A stretch of DNA of 64,000 bases, from contig NZ_FQXC01000001.1 of assembly GCF_900129875.1 (NCBI RefSeq), positions 434,001-498,000 on the forward strand, given 5' to 3'. The notes under the pieces were generated by a model, which saw nothing but the letters and a program-made list of their open reading frames with translations, searched no databases and was not told the DNA's origin. Source of the DNA: Marivita hallyeonensis. Its GTDB lineage: Bacteria > Pseudomonadota > Alphaproteobacteria > Rhodobacterales > Rhodobacteraceae. The position numbers and the translations under genes are program-made. Below are positions 35,550 to 44,600 of this stretch, one piece after another (the first letter of the stretch is position 1; the number at the start of each line of letters is the position of its first letter).

Positions 35550-35897
35550 ATGTCGTCGTCGAAATCGAAAGACCAGATCTGGGATGAGTGGAAAGACCTC
35601 GTCAACATGACAGCGAGCGAGCTGGAAGATTGGCTCGACACAGATGAATCGAAATCCGTCGGCGATAGTGACGAAGGCGAAAGCACCGGCCACAAATCAG
35701 GCCGCCGCATCGTGAAGATCAAGAACACCAACAAGGACGATCTGAGCGACGACCAGTGGGATCACATGGCCACCGTCGTTGGCTACATCAAACGCCATCT
35801 GTCCCAGGGCGGGCCGGATGACGACGTCGAAACCTCGGCGTGGCGCTATTCGCTGATGAACTGGGGCCACGATCCACTGAAGAAGGACGCATCATGA
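35550..35897 (+). CDS. DUF3140 domain protein
   Basis: 115 residues, acidic and polar. Matches DUF3140 in pattern: IWDEWKDLVNMTASELEDWLDTDES near the N-terminus and DQWDHMATVVGYIKRHL plus WRYSLMNWGHDPLK near the C-terminus. Function unknown; often annotated as DNA-binding in actinobacteria. AGGAG 7 bases before ATG. Its TGA overlaps the ATG of the next gene (ATGA). Confidence 0.88.
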   Translation: MSSSKSKDQIWDEWKDLVNMTASELEDWLDTDESKSVGDSDEGESTGHKSGRRIVKIKNTNKDDLSDDQWDHMATVVGYIKRHLSQGGPDDDVETSAWRYSLMNWGHDPLKKDAS

Positions 35898-36535
35898 GTT
35901 CCGCCAAGAAAACTGATCCCGAACTGTGGGAAAAGGTCAAAGACGAGTACATGGAATCCGACAAGGGCGGTGACCCGGGCCAGTGGTCTGCCCGCAAGGC
36001 GCAATTGGCCGTGCAAGAGTACAAAAAGCGCGGCGGCGGCTACGAAGAGGACGGTCCGGATCAGGAAGACACTGATCTACACGAATGGACGGAAGAGGAC
36101 TGGGGCACCAAATCGGGCGAGCAATCCGCCGACAGCGGAGAGCGCTATCTGCCCAAGAAGGTGCGCATGTTGTTGACCGAGGACGAATACGCCCGGTCTA
36201 CGCAGAAGAAGAAAGACGGCGATGAACAATTCGTCGATCAGCCGGACGATGTGAAAGAGAAGGTATCCTACATTAAGGAAAACGGCCCGACGAAGGACAT
36301 GCTGATGGAGAGGGCACAGGACCTCGACATCGAGGGGCGCTCGGACATGGATAAGGATGACCTGTTGCAAGCCATCGAAGACGCAACAGACGAAAACGGG
36401 CGCGGCAAAGGATCGGTTGCGGCGTTGGAGCAGAAGACCAAGGAAGAGCTTTACGACATGGCGCAAGACCGCGACATCGACGGACGGTCCGACATGTCCA
36501 AGGACGAATTGGTCGAAGCCTTGGCGCAAAGCTGA
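35894..36535 (+). CDS. DUF5872-like protein with two Rho_N/SAP-like repeats
   Basis: 213 residues, very acidic. N-terminal part (KKTDPELWEKVKDEYMESDKGGDPGQWSARKAQLAVQEYKKRGGGY) matches the DUF5872 type; the C-terminal part has two similar helical repeats, TKDMLMERAQDLDIEGRSDMDKDDLLQAIEDA (near 132-163) and TKEELYDMAQDRDIDGRSDMSKDELVEALAQ (near 181-211), resembling Rho_N/SAP nucleic-acid-binding helices. Start at 35894 overlaps the stop of the DUF3140 gene, so the two are co-translated and may act together, perhaps on DNA. No direct functional evidence. Confidence 0.8.
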   Translation: MSSAKKTDPELWEKVKDEYMESDKGGDPGQWSARKAQLAVQEYKKRGGGYEEDGPDQEDTDLHEWTEEDWGTKSGEQSADSGERYLPKKVRMLLTEDEYARSTQKKKDGDEQFVDQPDDVKEKVSYIKENGPTKDMLMERAQDLDIEGRSDMDKDDLLQAIEDATDENGRGKGSVAALEQKTKEELYDMAQDRDIDGRSDMSKDELVEALAQS

Positions 36536-36662
36536 CTTTTGCTCCGCACAGGTACATAATATCGTGCGTCGCGACCTGCGGCGCGCTTTTTCGTTTGCAC
36601 TCTTGCGGGGCGCTATACCGCTTATCATATATCGAAACAGGAATGTATCGACGGAGGCAGAT

Positions 36663-37085
36663 ATGACCGGCAAGAAACTCACCTGTCTCGACTGCGGTCA
36701 GACCAATCGTGTTCCGGAAGACCGCCTGAACGCCGGTCCGAAATGCGGAACCTGCGGAACCGCCTTGATGCCCGGCAAGGCCATCGAAGTCGACTGGACC
36801 ACATTGCAGAAGGCGGCCCGTACCGATGACGTTCCGCTAATCGTGGACTTCTGGGCGCCATGGTGCGGCCCGTGCCGGATGATGGGACCGGAGTTTTCAA
36901 AAGCTGCGGATACGCTGAAATCCCGCGCCCGGTTGGTCAAACTCAACACGCAGGACTTCCCGCAATCCGGGCAGACCTACGGTATCCGGGGCATCCCAAC
37001 GATGATCCGGTTCGAACAGGGTCGTGAGGATGCGCGCCAATCCGGGGCCATGAGGGCCGAACAGATCGTCAACTGGGTTGGATAA
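36663..37085 (+). CDS. trxC: Thioredoxin 2
   Basis: 140 residues. N-terminal zinc ribbon (Cys8, Cys11, Cys28, Cys31) distinguishes TrxC from TrxA; the thioredoxin domain has WAPWCGPC with active cysteines 68 and 71, and the cis-Pro in RGIPTM. Cytoplasmic disulfide reductase, reduced by thioredoxin reductase and usually part of oxidative-stress response. GGAGG upstream of the ATG. Convergent with the monooxygenase-like gene; a small hairpin CACCCG-ATTGC-CGGGTG lies between (37109-37125). Confidence 0.95.
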   Translation: MTGKKLTCLDCGQTNRVPEDRLNAGPKCGTCGTALMPGKAIEVDWTTLQKAARTDDVPLIVDFWAPWCGPCRMMGPEFSKAADTLKSRARLVKLNTQDFPQSGQTYGIRGIPTMIRFEQGREDARQSGAMRAEQIVNWVG

Positions 37086-37132
37086 ACCCTACGACGCGAA
37101 GGCGCGCACCCGATTGCCGGGTGACGCGGAAC

Positions 37133-37420
37133 TCAGTTCTTCCAGTTGGCCATCACGTCATAGCCATGTGGTTCAGGAGCCGCTTCGAGGTGGTCCGAGA
37201 ACGCCCCCCAAAGCTCGCGGACTTTGTCGGCATTGGCGTCCGACGTGTCCTTATTCTCGGTGACCGAGATCACGTAACCGCTGCCGTCTTCATTCATGAC
37301 ATTGATGAATTCGTGCAGCCCGTTCATTCCCATGATCTGCGGTTTGAGCTGCTCCATCAGCGCCACCGCGGCATCTCGTGAATCGGCTTTCATTTTGTAA
37401 TGTGTGACACGTGCAAACAT
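37133..37420 (-). CDS. Antibiotic-biosynthesis-monooxygenase-like (dimeric alpha-beta barrel) protein
   Basis: 95 residues. Starts MFARVTHYKMKADSRDAAVALMEQLKPQIMGM, a ferredoxin-like beta-alpha-beta pattern of the ABM superfamily (PF03992); these act as small monooxygenases, heme-degrading enzymes or unknown. GGAGGGA ribosome-binding site. No signal. Function not known. Confidence 0.65.
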   Translation of the reverse strand: MFARVTHYKMKADSRDAAVALMEQLKPQIMGMNGLHEFINVMNEDGSGYVISVTENKDTSDANADKVRELWGAFSDHLEAAPEPHGYDVMANWKN

Positions 37421-37584
37421 GCGTCAGTCCCTCCCCTCGTTTTGTTAGAGGTGCAGCGCGCTCGTCACGTCTTGGATGTGGCGCCCGTCGCACCTTACGT
37501 TGACGTTAACACAAAACGCGTCACAGCGGGGATTTGTTTGCCGTGGCACGGCGCGCCCGGTCGACGCGCCGTCCGATCGGGCGG

Positions 37585-37872
37585 TTATGAACCGCCATCC
37601 GCATCACTGGGCAGGGCGACCGCAAGACGCGTCATCGCGCTGAGCTTGGTCAGACCGTCTTCCCCTGCTGTGACATATTCAAAGAGCACCCGGTCGCCGG
37701 TTCCGAGGTCGGCCGGGATTGCCATGTCTGAGGGCAATTCCCAGACGGTTTTGTCGGTCAAGACGATGATGTGGGCGTGGCGGTCAAAGGCGAGGATGAG
37801 GCCTTCGGTTTCGTCGGCAAAAGCTGCGGTGGCCGCCAGACCAAGGGCCGCAGAAAGCAGGAATGCGCGCAT
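37585..37872 (-). CDS. Exported DUF1344-like small protein
   Basis: 95 residues from ATG 37872. Signal peptide about 1-19 (FLLSAALGLAATAAFA), then ETEGLILAFDRHAHIIVLTDKTVWELPSDM, which resembles DUF1344 periplasmic proteins with a small beta-barrel. The frame extends 61 codons further upstream but overlaps the opposing RAYT start and lacks a signal there. Role unknown. Confidence 0.7.
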   Translation of the reverse strand: MRAFLLSAALGLAATAAFADETEGLILAFDRHAHIIVLTDKTVWELPSDMAIPADLGTGDRVLFEYVTAGEDGLTKLSAMTRLAVALPSDADGGS

Positions 37873-38032
37873 GGGCGTCGATGTCCAGATGAGGATGGCG
37901 CTCTCGGTGCGACCCGCACCTGCAGCCGCCGGACGGAGCCTCACGCCCGGATTGCGTGGGATTAGGGCTTTGCGCTGAGTCGCGCAACAGAAATGTTCGC
38001 GCAGTTGGAGGTAACTTAACGCGGGCTTTACG

Positions 38033-38674
38033 ATGGTTGTGCGACGCCGAGGCATGTCGGCCTATCTGCGCCCACGCTGCCCCGGCGGGCGTATCTTTTT
38101 CACGGTCTGCCTCGCCCATCGCGGCAGCCGCCTGTTGCTTGACGAGATCGACATCCTTCGCGACGCCGTCCGCGTCACCCGCGCTCGCCGCCCATTCGAA
38201 ATCGACGCGTGGGTCGTCCTCCCCGATCACATGCACGCCGTCTGGAGCCTGCCGGACGGCGATACCAATTACTCTGACCGCTGGGGCGCGATCAAATCCC
38301 GGTTCTCCAAGTTCGTGCGGTTGAAGCATGGCGGCGACATGGTGGGTTACAAACCCACCCTACATCAAAACGCGGCCGCCGCACGTAGGGTGGGTTTCCA
38401 ACCCACCACAATCGCTCAAATGCGCGCCGCGAGAAGTCCCAGCCAAATCGCCAAAAAAGACGCCGGCATCTGGCAACGCCGCTTCTGGGAGCATCACATC
38501 CGCAACGAGGCCGACTACGCTGCACATGTCCGGTACTGCTGGATGAACCCTGTCAAACACGGGTTGGTCGCCGGGCCCGCCGATTGGCCGTATTCATCTA
38601 TCCATCGCGACATTCAGCGCGGCATGGTCGATCCTGAATTCACGGGCAAGACCGTTTGGGGCAAATGCAGCTAA
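38033..38674 (+). CDS. REP-associated tyrosine transposase (RAYT, Y1_Tnp) with in-frame REP insertion
   Basis: 213 residues. IS200-like HUH endonuclease fold: the HUH motif PDHMHAVWSLP (near 64-74) and the family C-terminus IWQRRFWEHHIRNEADYAAHVRYCWMNPVKHGLV. RAYTs process REP palindromes as single strands and are usually single-copy domesticated transposases. Residues about 103-125 (VGYKPTL...RRVGFQPT) are encoded by an inverted pair of REP sequences inside the gene; the frame stays open across it. A second inverted REP pair starts 5 bases after the stop. An upstream ATG at 38054 (MSAYLRPRCPGG) is a possible alternative start and better conserved. Confidence 0.88.
   Translation: MVVRRRGMSAYLRPRCPGGRIFFTVCLAHRGSRLLLDEIDILRDAVRVTRARRPFEIDAWVVLPDHMHAVWSLPDGDTNYSDRWGAIKSRFSKFVRLKHGGDMVGYKPTLHQNAAAARRVGFQPTTIAQMRAARSPSQIAKKDAGIWQRRFWEHHIRNEADYAAHVRYCWMNPVKHGLVAGPADWPYSSIHRDIQRGMVDPEFTGKTVWGKCS
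38341..38363 (-). repeat. REP element 1 (inside RAYT gene)
   Basis: On the minus strand: GTAG foot, then GGTGGGTT-TGT-AACCCACC hairpin. Pairs as inverted partner with REP 2, 21 bases away. Confidence 0.8.
38385..38407 (+). repeat. REP element 2 (inside RAYT gene)
   Basis: GTAG foot followed by GGTGGGTT-TCC-AACCCACC. The 8-bp stem is perfect. With REP 1 it forms a BIME-like inverted pair contained in the coding frame. Confidence 0.8.
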
Positions 38675-38679
38675 CCTGC

Positions 38680-38702
38680 GTAGGGTGGGTTTCTAACCCA
38701 CC
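38680..38702 (+). repeat. REP element 3 (downstream of RAYT)
   Basis: GTAG foot followed by GGTGGGTT-TCT-AACCCACC, starting 5 bases after the RAYT stop codon. Same consensus as REP 2. Confidence 0.85.
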
Positions 38703-38728
38703 AGTCATCCTCCATGAGAGTCGAATAA

Positions 38729-38751
38729 GGTGGATAACAAACCCACCCTAC
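38729..38751 (-). repeat. REP element 4 (between RAYT and ettA)
   Basis: Minus-strand GTAG foot with GGTGGGTT-TGTT-ATCCACC, one stem mismatch. Inverted partner of REP 3, 26 bases apart, ending 2 bases before the ettA stop; the pair may also act as terminator for the convergent genes. Confidence 0.8.
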
Positions 38752-38753
38752 AT

Positions 38754-40409
38754 TTACCGCACAAACTTCTTGAACTTCACGCGCTTCGGCTCCACCGCAT
38801 CCGGTCCCAGACGGCGCTTCTTGTCTTCCTCGTAGTCCTCGAAGTTTCCCTCGAACCACTCCACATGCGCGTCGCCCTCGAACGCCAGAATATGCGTGCA
38901 GAGACGGTCGAGGAAGAAGCGGTCGTGGCTGATGACCACGGCGCACCCGGCAAAGTTTTCGATCGCGTCTTCCAACGCGCGGAGGGTTTCGACGTCCAGA
39001 TCGTTGGTTGGTTCGTCCAACAGCAGTACGTTGCCGCCCTCTTTCAACAGGCGTGCCATGTGAACACGGTTGCGTTCACCACCCGACAGCAGACCCACCT
39101 TCTTCTGCTGGTCGCCGCCTTTGAAATTGAAGGCCGAGCAATAGGCGCGGGAATTCATCTGCGCGTCCCCAAGCTCGATGATCTCGGCACCGCCGGAAAT
39201 CGACTCCCAAACGGTGGCGTCTTTCTCAAGATCATCGCGCGACTGGTCGACATAGGCGAGCTGTACGGTGTCGCCGTACGAAACGTCCCCTTCGTCCGGT
39301 TGCTCCTGTCCTGTGAGCATCTTGAACAGCGTCGATTTACCGGCCCCGTTCGGGCCGATCACGCCGACAATGCCACCGGGCGGTAGGGAAAAAGACAGGT
39401 CCTCGATCAAGAGCTTGTCGCCCATCGCCTTCTTCAAGCCATTGACTTCAATAACTTTCGAGCCAAGCCGCGGGCCGTTGGGAATGATGATCTGCGCACG
39501 ACCGACCCGTTCGCGTTCCGACTGGTTCGCCATCTCGTTATAGGCCTGAATCCGCGCCTTCGACTTCGCCTGCCGCGCCTTCTGCCCCTGCCGCATCCAT
39601 TCCAGTTCGCGCTCAAGCGTTTTCTGCTTCGCCTTGTCCTCGCGCGCCTCCTGTTCGAGCCGCTTGGCCTTCTGTTCGAGCCAGCTGGAGTAGTTGCCCT
39701 CGTAAGGAATGCCGCGCCCACGGTCGAGTTCGAGGATCCAGCCGGTGATATCGTCGAGGAAATAGCGATCGTGCGTGACGATCAGGATTGTACCTTTGTA
39801 TTCAATAAGATGGTTCTGTAGCCACGCGATGGTCTCGGCATCCAGGTGGTTGGTCGGTTCGTCCAAAAGCAGCATGTCCGGCGCTTCAAGCAGCAGCTTG
39901 CAGAGCGCCACGCGACGCTTTTCACCGCCTGAGAGCGTGCTCACCGCCGCCTCGTCCGGTGGGCAGCGCAGTGCTTCCATTGCAACGTCGATCTGAGCGT
40001 CGAGATCCCACAAGTTGTTGGCGTCGATCTCATCCTGGAGCGCCGCCATCTCGTCAGCGGTCTCGTCAGAGTAGTTCATCGCCAACTCGTTGAAACGGTC
40101 GAGCTTGGCCTTCTTCTCGGCCACGCCCAGCATGACATTTTCGCGGACGTTCAGGCTATCGTCGAGCTGCGGCTCCTGCGGCAGATACCCGACCTTCGCA
40201 CCTTCGGCGGCCCAGGCTTCGCCGGTGAAGTCCTTGTCCAGCCCAGCCATGATCCGCATGAGTGTCGATTTACCCGCTCCGTTGATGCCAACGACACCGA
40301 TTTTCACGCCGGGAAGGAAGTTCAGGTGGATGTTTTCGAACGTCTTCTTGCCGCCGGGATAGGTCTTGGAGACCCCGCTCATGTGGTAAACGTACTGGTA
40401 GGAAGCCAT
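38754..40409 (-). CDS. ettA: Energy-dependent translational throttle protein EttA (ABC-F)
   Basis: 551 residues from ATG 40409 (MASYQYVYHMSGVSKTYPGG). Two ABC domains with Walker A GINGAGKST and GPNGAGKST, signatures LSGGEKRRVALCKLL and LSGGERNRVHMARLL, Walker B LLLDEPTNHLD and LLLDEPTNDLD, joined by the arginine/lysine-rich P-site tRNA-interaction linker (about 245-310). EttA binds the ribosomal E site and gates the first elongation cycle according to ATP/ADP ratio. No transmembrane part. Convergent with RAYT. Confidence 0.96.
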   Translation of the reverse strand: MASYQYVYHMSGVSKTYPGGKKTFENIHLNFLPGVKIGVVGINGAGKSTLMRIMAGLDKDFTGEAWAAEGAKVGYLPQEPQLDDSLNVRENVMLGVAEKKAKLDRFNELAMNYSDETADEMAALQDEIDANNLWDLDAQIDVAMEALRCPPDEAAVSTLSGGEKRRVALCKLLLEAPDMLLLDEPTNHLDAETIAWLQNHLIEYKGTILIVTHDRYFLDDITGWILELDRGRGIPYEGNYSSWLEQKAKRLEQEAREDKAKQKTLERELEWMRQGQKARQAKSKARIQAYNEMANQSERERVGRAQIIIPNGPRLGSKVIEVNGLKKAMGDKLLIEDLSFSLPPGGIVGVIGPNGAGKSTLFKMLTGQEQPDEGDVSYGDTVQLAYVDQSRDDLEKDATVWESISGGAEIIELGDAQMNSRAYCSAFNFKGGDQQKKVGLLSGGERNRVHMARLLKEGGNVLLLDEPTNDLDVETLRALEDAIENFAGCAVVISHDRFFLDRLCTHILAFEGDAHVEWFEGNFEDYEEDKKRRLGPDAVEPKRVKFKKFVR

Positions 40410-40485
40410 GGTCACGGTCCTTTGAAACTGGATTTGGCGGAGGGATACACGCGGTGGCGGGGCCGTGCAATCGGACTTGGCGTGC

Positions 40486-40854
40486 TCAGGTGGCGGGCGG
40501 GTCGTTGATGCCGTCGACCCAGACCATCGGTTCGTAGTCGGCGGGATTCACGCCGTCGATCGCCCCCAGGTTCAGACCGAATTCCCTGGGGTTCGACCGG
40601 CGCTTGTGGTGCGTGTAGATCCCGCATGTCTTGCAGAAGAAATGCTGCGCCGTATGCGTGCCGAAACTGTAGAGCGTCAGGTTTTCTTCACCTTTCACCA
40701 CATGCAGGTCTCCTTCGGCAATCGACACGTTCGGCGCTGCGCGGCGGCGACAGAAGGTGCAATCGCATCGACGCGCCGAGGCGAGGTCCTCGCGCAGAAT
40801 GGCCTCCAACTCGACCGCGCCGCAATGACAGGATGCCTTGATGCGCTGTGTCAT
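40486..40854 (-). CDS. GFA/CENP-V family zinc protein
   Basis: 122 residues. Cysteines SCHCGAVE (9-11), CDCTFCRR (about 30-35) and FFCKTCGIYTHHKRR (about 74-81) are the zinc-binding pattern of the Gfa-like fold (PF04828), which includes glutathione-dependent formaldehyde-activating and S-(hydroxymethyl)glutathione-related proteins. The enzymatic role of most members is unproven. ATG overlaps the TGA of the rhomboid gene (ATGA), so the pair is translationally coupled. Confidence 0.88.
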   Translation of the reverse strand: MTQRIKASCHCGAVELEAILREDLASARRCDCTFCRRRAAPNVSIAEGDLHVVKGEENLTLYSFGTHTAQHFFCKTCGIYTHHKRRSNPREFGLNLGAIDGVNPADYEPMVWVDGINDPPAT

Positions 40855-41621
40855 TTCCGGCGGACCTTCGGGATACGACTGCGCGGACCGCTGCGTGGGA
40901 TGCGGGATTGGACGGTTGGATAGGTTGCCTCGGGATGCGGCGGATGCCCTTCGGTGCTGGTCCAGTATTGCGGCCCTCCAAGGCGCAGCCAGAGCGGAAT
41001 AGTGAGCACCAACCCGATCACAAACCCGCCGACATGGGCCCAATAGGCCACGCCGCCTTCGTCAGAAGGGCTGCCGAACCCGCCAAAGACCTGCATCGCG
41101 AACCAGAGGCCCAGCATGATCCAGGCTGGGATGGGCAGGATTTTGAAGAACACGATGAAGAAGATGAAGATATCGACCCGCGCTTTGGGAAAGAGAAGGA
41201 GATAGCCTCCCATCACACCGGCGATGGCCCCGGACGCGCCGACGGTGGGCACCTGCGATCCGGGCGCGCTGATGTAATGAATGAACCCGGCCCCGAGGCC
41301 CGCCGCGAGATAGAACAGCGTGAAACCGACATGCCCCATCTCGTCTTCCATGTTGTCCCCGAAGATGAAGAGGAACAGCATGTTGCCCAACAGGTGCATG
41401 ATGCTGCCATGCAGGAACATCGAGGTGAAGAAGCCGCTGAAGCCAAGCCCTTCGTTTACCAGCGCAGGGATCAGGGCGTAGTCGAAATAAACCTGCATGA
41501 TCGCGCGCTCGTCCTGCATCAGCGGCCAATAGCTGAGGAAGATCAGGACATTCGCGGCGATCAAGATGTAGGTGACGAAAGGCGTACGGCCGGACGGGTT
41601 GTGATCTCGGATGGGAAACAT
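40851..41621 (-). CDS. Rhomboid intramembrane serine protease
   Basis: 256 residues from ATG 41621 (MFPIRDHNPSGRTPFVTY). About six TM segments. Catalytic dyad: GASGAIAG with Ser130, and AHVGGF with His196; HGSIMHLLGNMLFLFIFGDNMED is the oxyanion-side HxxxN motif. Cleaves membrane proteins near their TM segments. The C-terminal 40 residues are a polar Pro/Arg-rich tail. Shares an ATGA overlap with the GFA-family gene. Confidence 0.95.
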   Translation of the reverse strand: MFPIRDHNPSGRTPFVTYILIAANVLIFLSYWPLMQDERAIMQVYFDYALIPALVNEGLGFSGFFTSMFLHGSIMHLLGNMLFLFIFGDNMEDEMGHVGFTLFYLAAGLGAGFIHYISAPGSQVPTVGASGAIAGVMGGYLLLFPKARVDIFIFFIVFFKILPIPAWIMLGLWFAMQVFGGFGSPSDEGGVAYWAHVGGFVIGLVLTIPLWLRLGGPQYWTSTEGHPPHPEATYPTVQSRIPRSGPRSRIPKVRRK

Positions 41622-41652
41622 GATCCGACAGTTGGCCCAAAGGCGCGGCGCG

Positions 41653-44600
41653 TCAAGCCGCGCCGCCCAGTAGCTGTGCGTTTCCACCCGATGCGGTCGT
41701 GTCCACGCACACATGGCGTTCAGAACACGCATGTCCAACGTCCGGCATTCCCGTCACGAGTGGCAGGATTGGTCCATTACGCGCGGCGAGCGCTGTGCGC
41801 AAAGCACGCGCGTCTGTCGGGTCGCCCCACCAGATCACGCCGGACAGAGGCGCGAGGTCTTTGAGCCAGTGCGGATCGATCGCCCCATCGCTTGTCACCG
41901 CGATCCCTCCAAGGTCTGAAATGGCCTTGGACTGCACCGCCGCCGCGTCCGTCCCGGGGCCGAGGCAGAGTACCGGCCCGCGCGGGGACGTCGTGAGCAC
42001 ATTGGATTCACCCGTCGGTCCTGGCAGTGAGACACTGTGTTGAGCCACGCGCTTTCCGTCACCGCGAAGAGCCTTTTCCAACCGATCCTTGCTATCAACC
42101 ATTGTCCAGTCCACGTGCGACGCATCGACCGGATACGCCCTGAAGCGATCAAGGTAATGCGGACCTCCGGCCTTGGGTCCGGTGCCCGACAGGCCTTCGC
42201 CGCCAAAGGGTTGGCTGCCGACGATGGCGCCAATCTGATTGCGGTTGACGTAGATGTTTCCGGCCTCGACCCGCTCTGACAGATGCTGCACACGGTCGTC
42301 GATGCGGGTGTGCAGGCCGAAGGTAAGGCCATAACCCGTGGCGTTGATGGCGTCTGCCACTGCGTCGATGTCCTTCGCCTTAAAGGTTGCGACATGCAGG
42401 ACAGGGCCGAAAATCTCCCGTTCCATATCAGCGATGCTGTTCACGCGGATAAGGGTCGGGGGCACGAAATACCCGGTTTTGGGTGCTGACACTTGATGCA
42501 ACACCCGTCCATCGCGAGCGGCTGTTTCGATATACGTCTGGATATCCGCGCGCGCCTCTTCATCGATCACGGGGCCAACATCGGTCCCATAAACCCACGG
42601 ATCGCCAAGCATCAGCGCATCCATAGCGCCGGTCAACATTTCAAGGAAACTCTGCGCAATGTCGTCTTGGATATACAGGCAGCGCAGCGCTGAACAGCGC
42701 TGACCGGCGGATTGAAAGGCGGATTCGATGATGGCCTGCACGGCCTGTTCCGGAAGCGCTGTGCTGTCCACAATCATCGCATTGAGCCCGCCGGTTTCCG
42801 CGATGAACGGCGTGCCCGGGTCAAGATGGTCCGCAATACTTCGATGAATAACCTGCGCGGTTTCCGTTGAGCCGGTAAACGCGACACCGGTCACTTTTGG
42901 ATTGGATGTCAGCGCAGCACCAATGTCGCCCGCGCCGGGCAGAAGCTGCAGGGCGGTCCTTGGCACGCCCGCGTCGTGCATCAAGGCAACGGCGCGATCC
43001 GCGATCAACGGCGTCTGTTCCGCCGATTTGGCAAGCACCGCATTGCCAGCGGCAAGCGCCGCCGCAATCTGGCCGGTGAAAATGGCCAGAGGAAAATTCC
43101 AGGGGCTGATACACGCAAACACACCGACCGGCGGCGCACCATCGGATCGGGCCGCATAGTAGCGCAGGAAGTCCACGGCTTCGCGAAGCTCTGCCACTGC
43201 ATCCTGATGCGTTTTCCCCGCCTCGCGTGCGAGAAGGGCGAAAAGTTCACCAAAATGCGTTTCATAGAGGTCCGCCGCACGGTTTAGGACAGCGCTCCGC
43301 GTACTTGCGTCTACACTCCAGGCCTTCGCCGCGGAACAGGCAGCAGTGACCTGATCGACGGTGGCCCATTCAACTGTGCCGACGACATCGTCCGGTCGCG
43401 CAGGGTTCGTAATGGACTGCGTCTGGCCGGAACCGGATGCATCCGTGGACAGCCGAGGTGTCGCCGCCCACTGCGCCGTTGCAAAAGGTGCGCGTGCCAC
43501 TTCGATCTTCTGTCGGGTCGGACGATGCGTCAGGTCCCATCCTTCAGAATTCGGTCTCTCCGGGGCGAACAACTCTGGCCCGGTGGGCAGGTGGACAGTG
43601 GAGGTCTGGCTGAAAGGGTCAGCCGCCACCTCTTTTGCTGGAACATCGGTATCGACAATCTGATTGACGAAGGAACTGTTGGCCCCGTTTTCGAGCAAGC
43701 GGCGGACGAGGTAGGCCAGTAGATCGCGATGTGCGCCCACTGGGGCATAGATACGACAGCGCGTGCCTTCGCGGTCCTTGACGATATTGTGCAGGCTTTC
43801 GCCCATGCCGTGCAGGCGCTGGAATTCAAACGCGGTCTTGTCCTTGGCCATATGCAGAATGGCCGACACGGTATGGGCGTTGTGGGTCGCGAACTGCGGA
43901 TAAATGCGATCGGTCATCCCCAGAAGTCTGCGCGCATTGGCGATATAGCTGATGTCGGTGTGGTGCTTGGCGGTGAAGACAGGGAAACCGGGCAAACCGG
44001 CCACTTGGCCGCGCTTGATTTCGGTGTCCCAGTACGCCCCTTTGACGAGGCGCACCATAATCTTGCGGTCCAGCCGCTCGGCCAGATCGTGCAGCCAGTC
44101 GATGACATTCCCCGCGCGCTGCGCGTAGGCCTGCACGACGACGCCGAACCCGTTCCAGCCCTTCAAGGACGGCTCCGAGAGGACCTCTTCAATGACGTCG
44201 AGTGAAAGTGACAGACGGTCCGCCTCTTCCGCGTCCACGTTAAGACCAATACCAGCAGAGCGCGCAAGTTGTGCCAGTGTCCGCAGCCGGGGAACAACCT
44301 CCGCCAAGACCGTGTCGCGCTGCATCTCTTCGTATCTTGGATGCAGGGCGGAAAGCTTGACCGAGATGCCGGGATTGTCGCGGATGTCCTTCGAGGTGGC
44401 CGCCTCCGCAATTGCACTGATCGCGCGGGAATAGGACAGGTGATAGCGACGCGCGTCCGCTTCGGTGCGCGCGGCTTCGCCAAGCATGTCGTAGGAATAG
44501 GTGAACCCACGTGCCTCGGTTTTGGCGGCGCGGGACATGGCGGTCTGAATCGTTTCCCCCAGGACGAATTGTGCACCCATCTCTTTCATCGCGCGACCGA

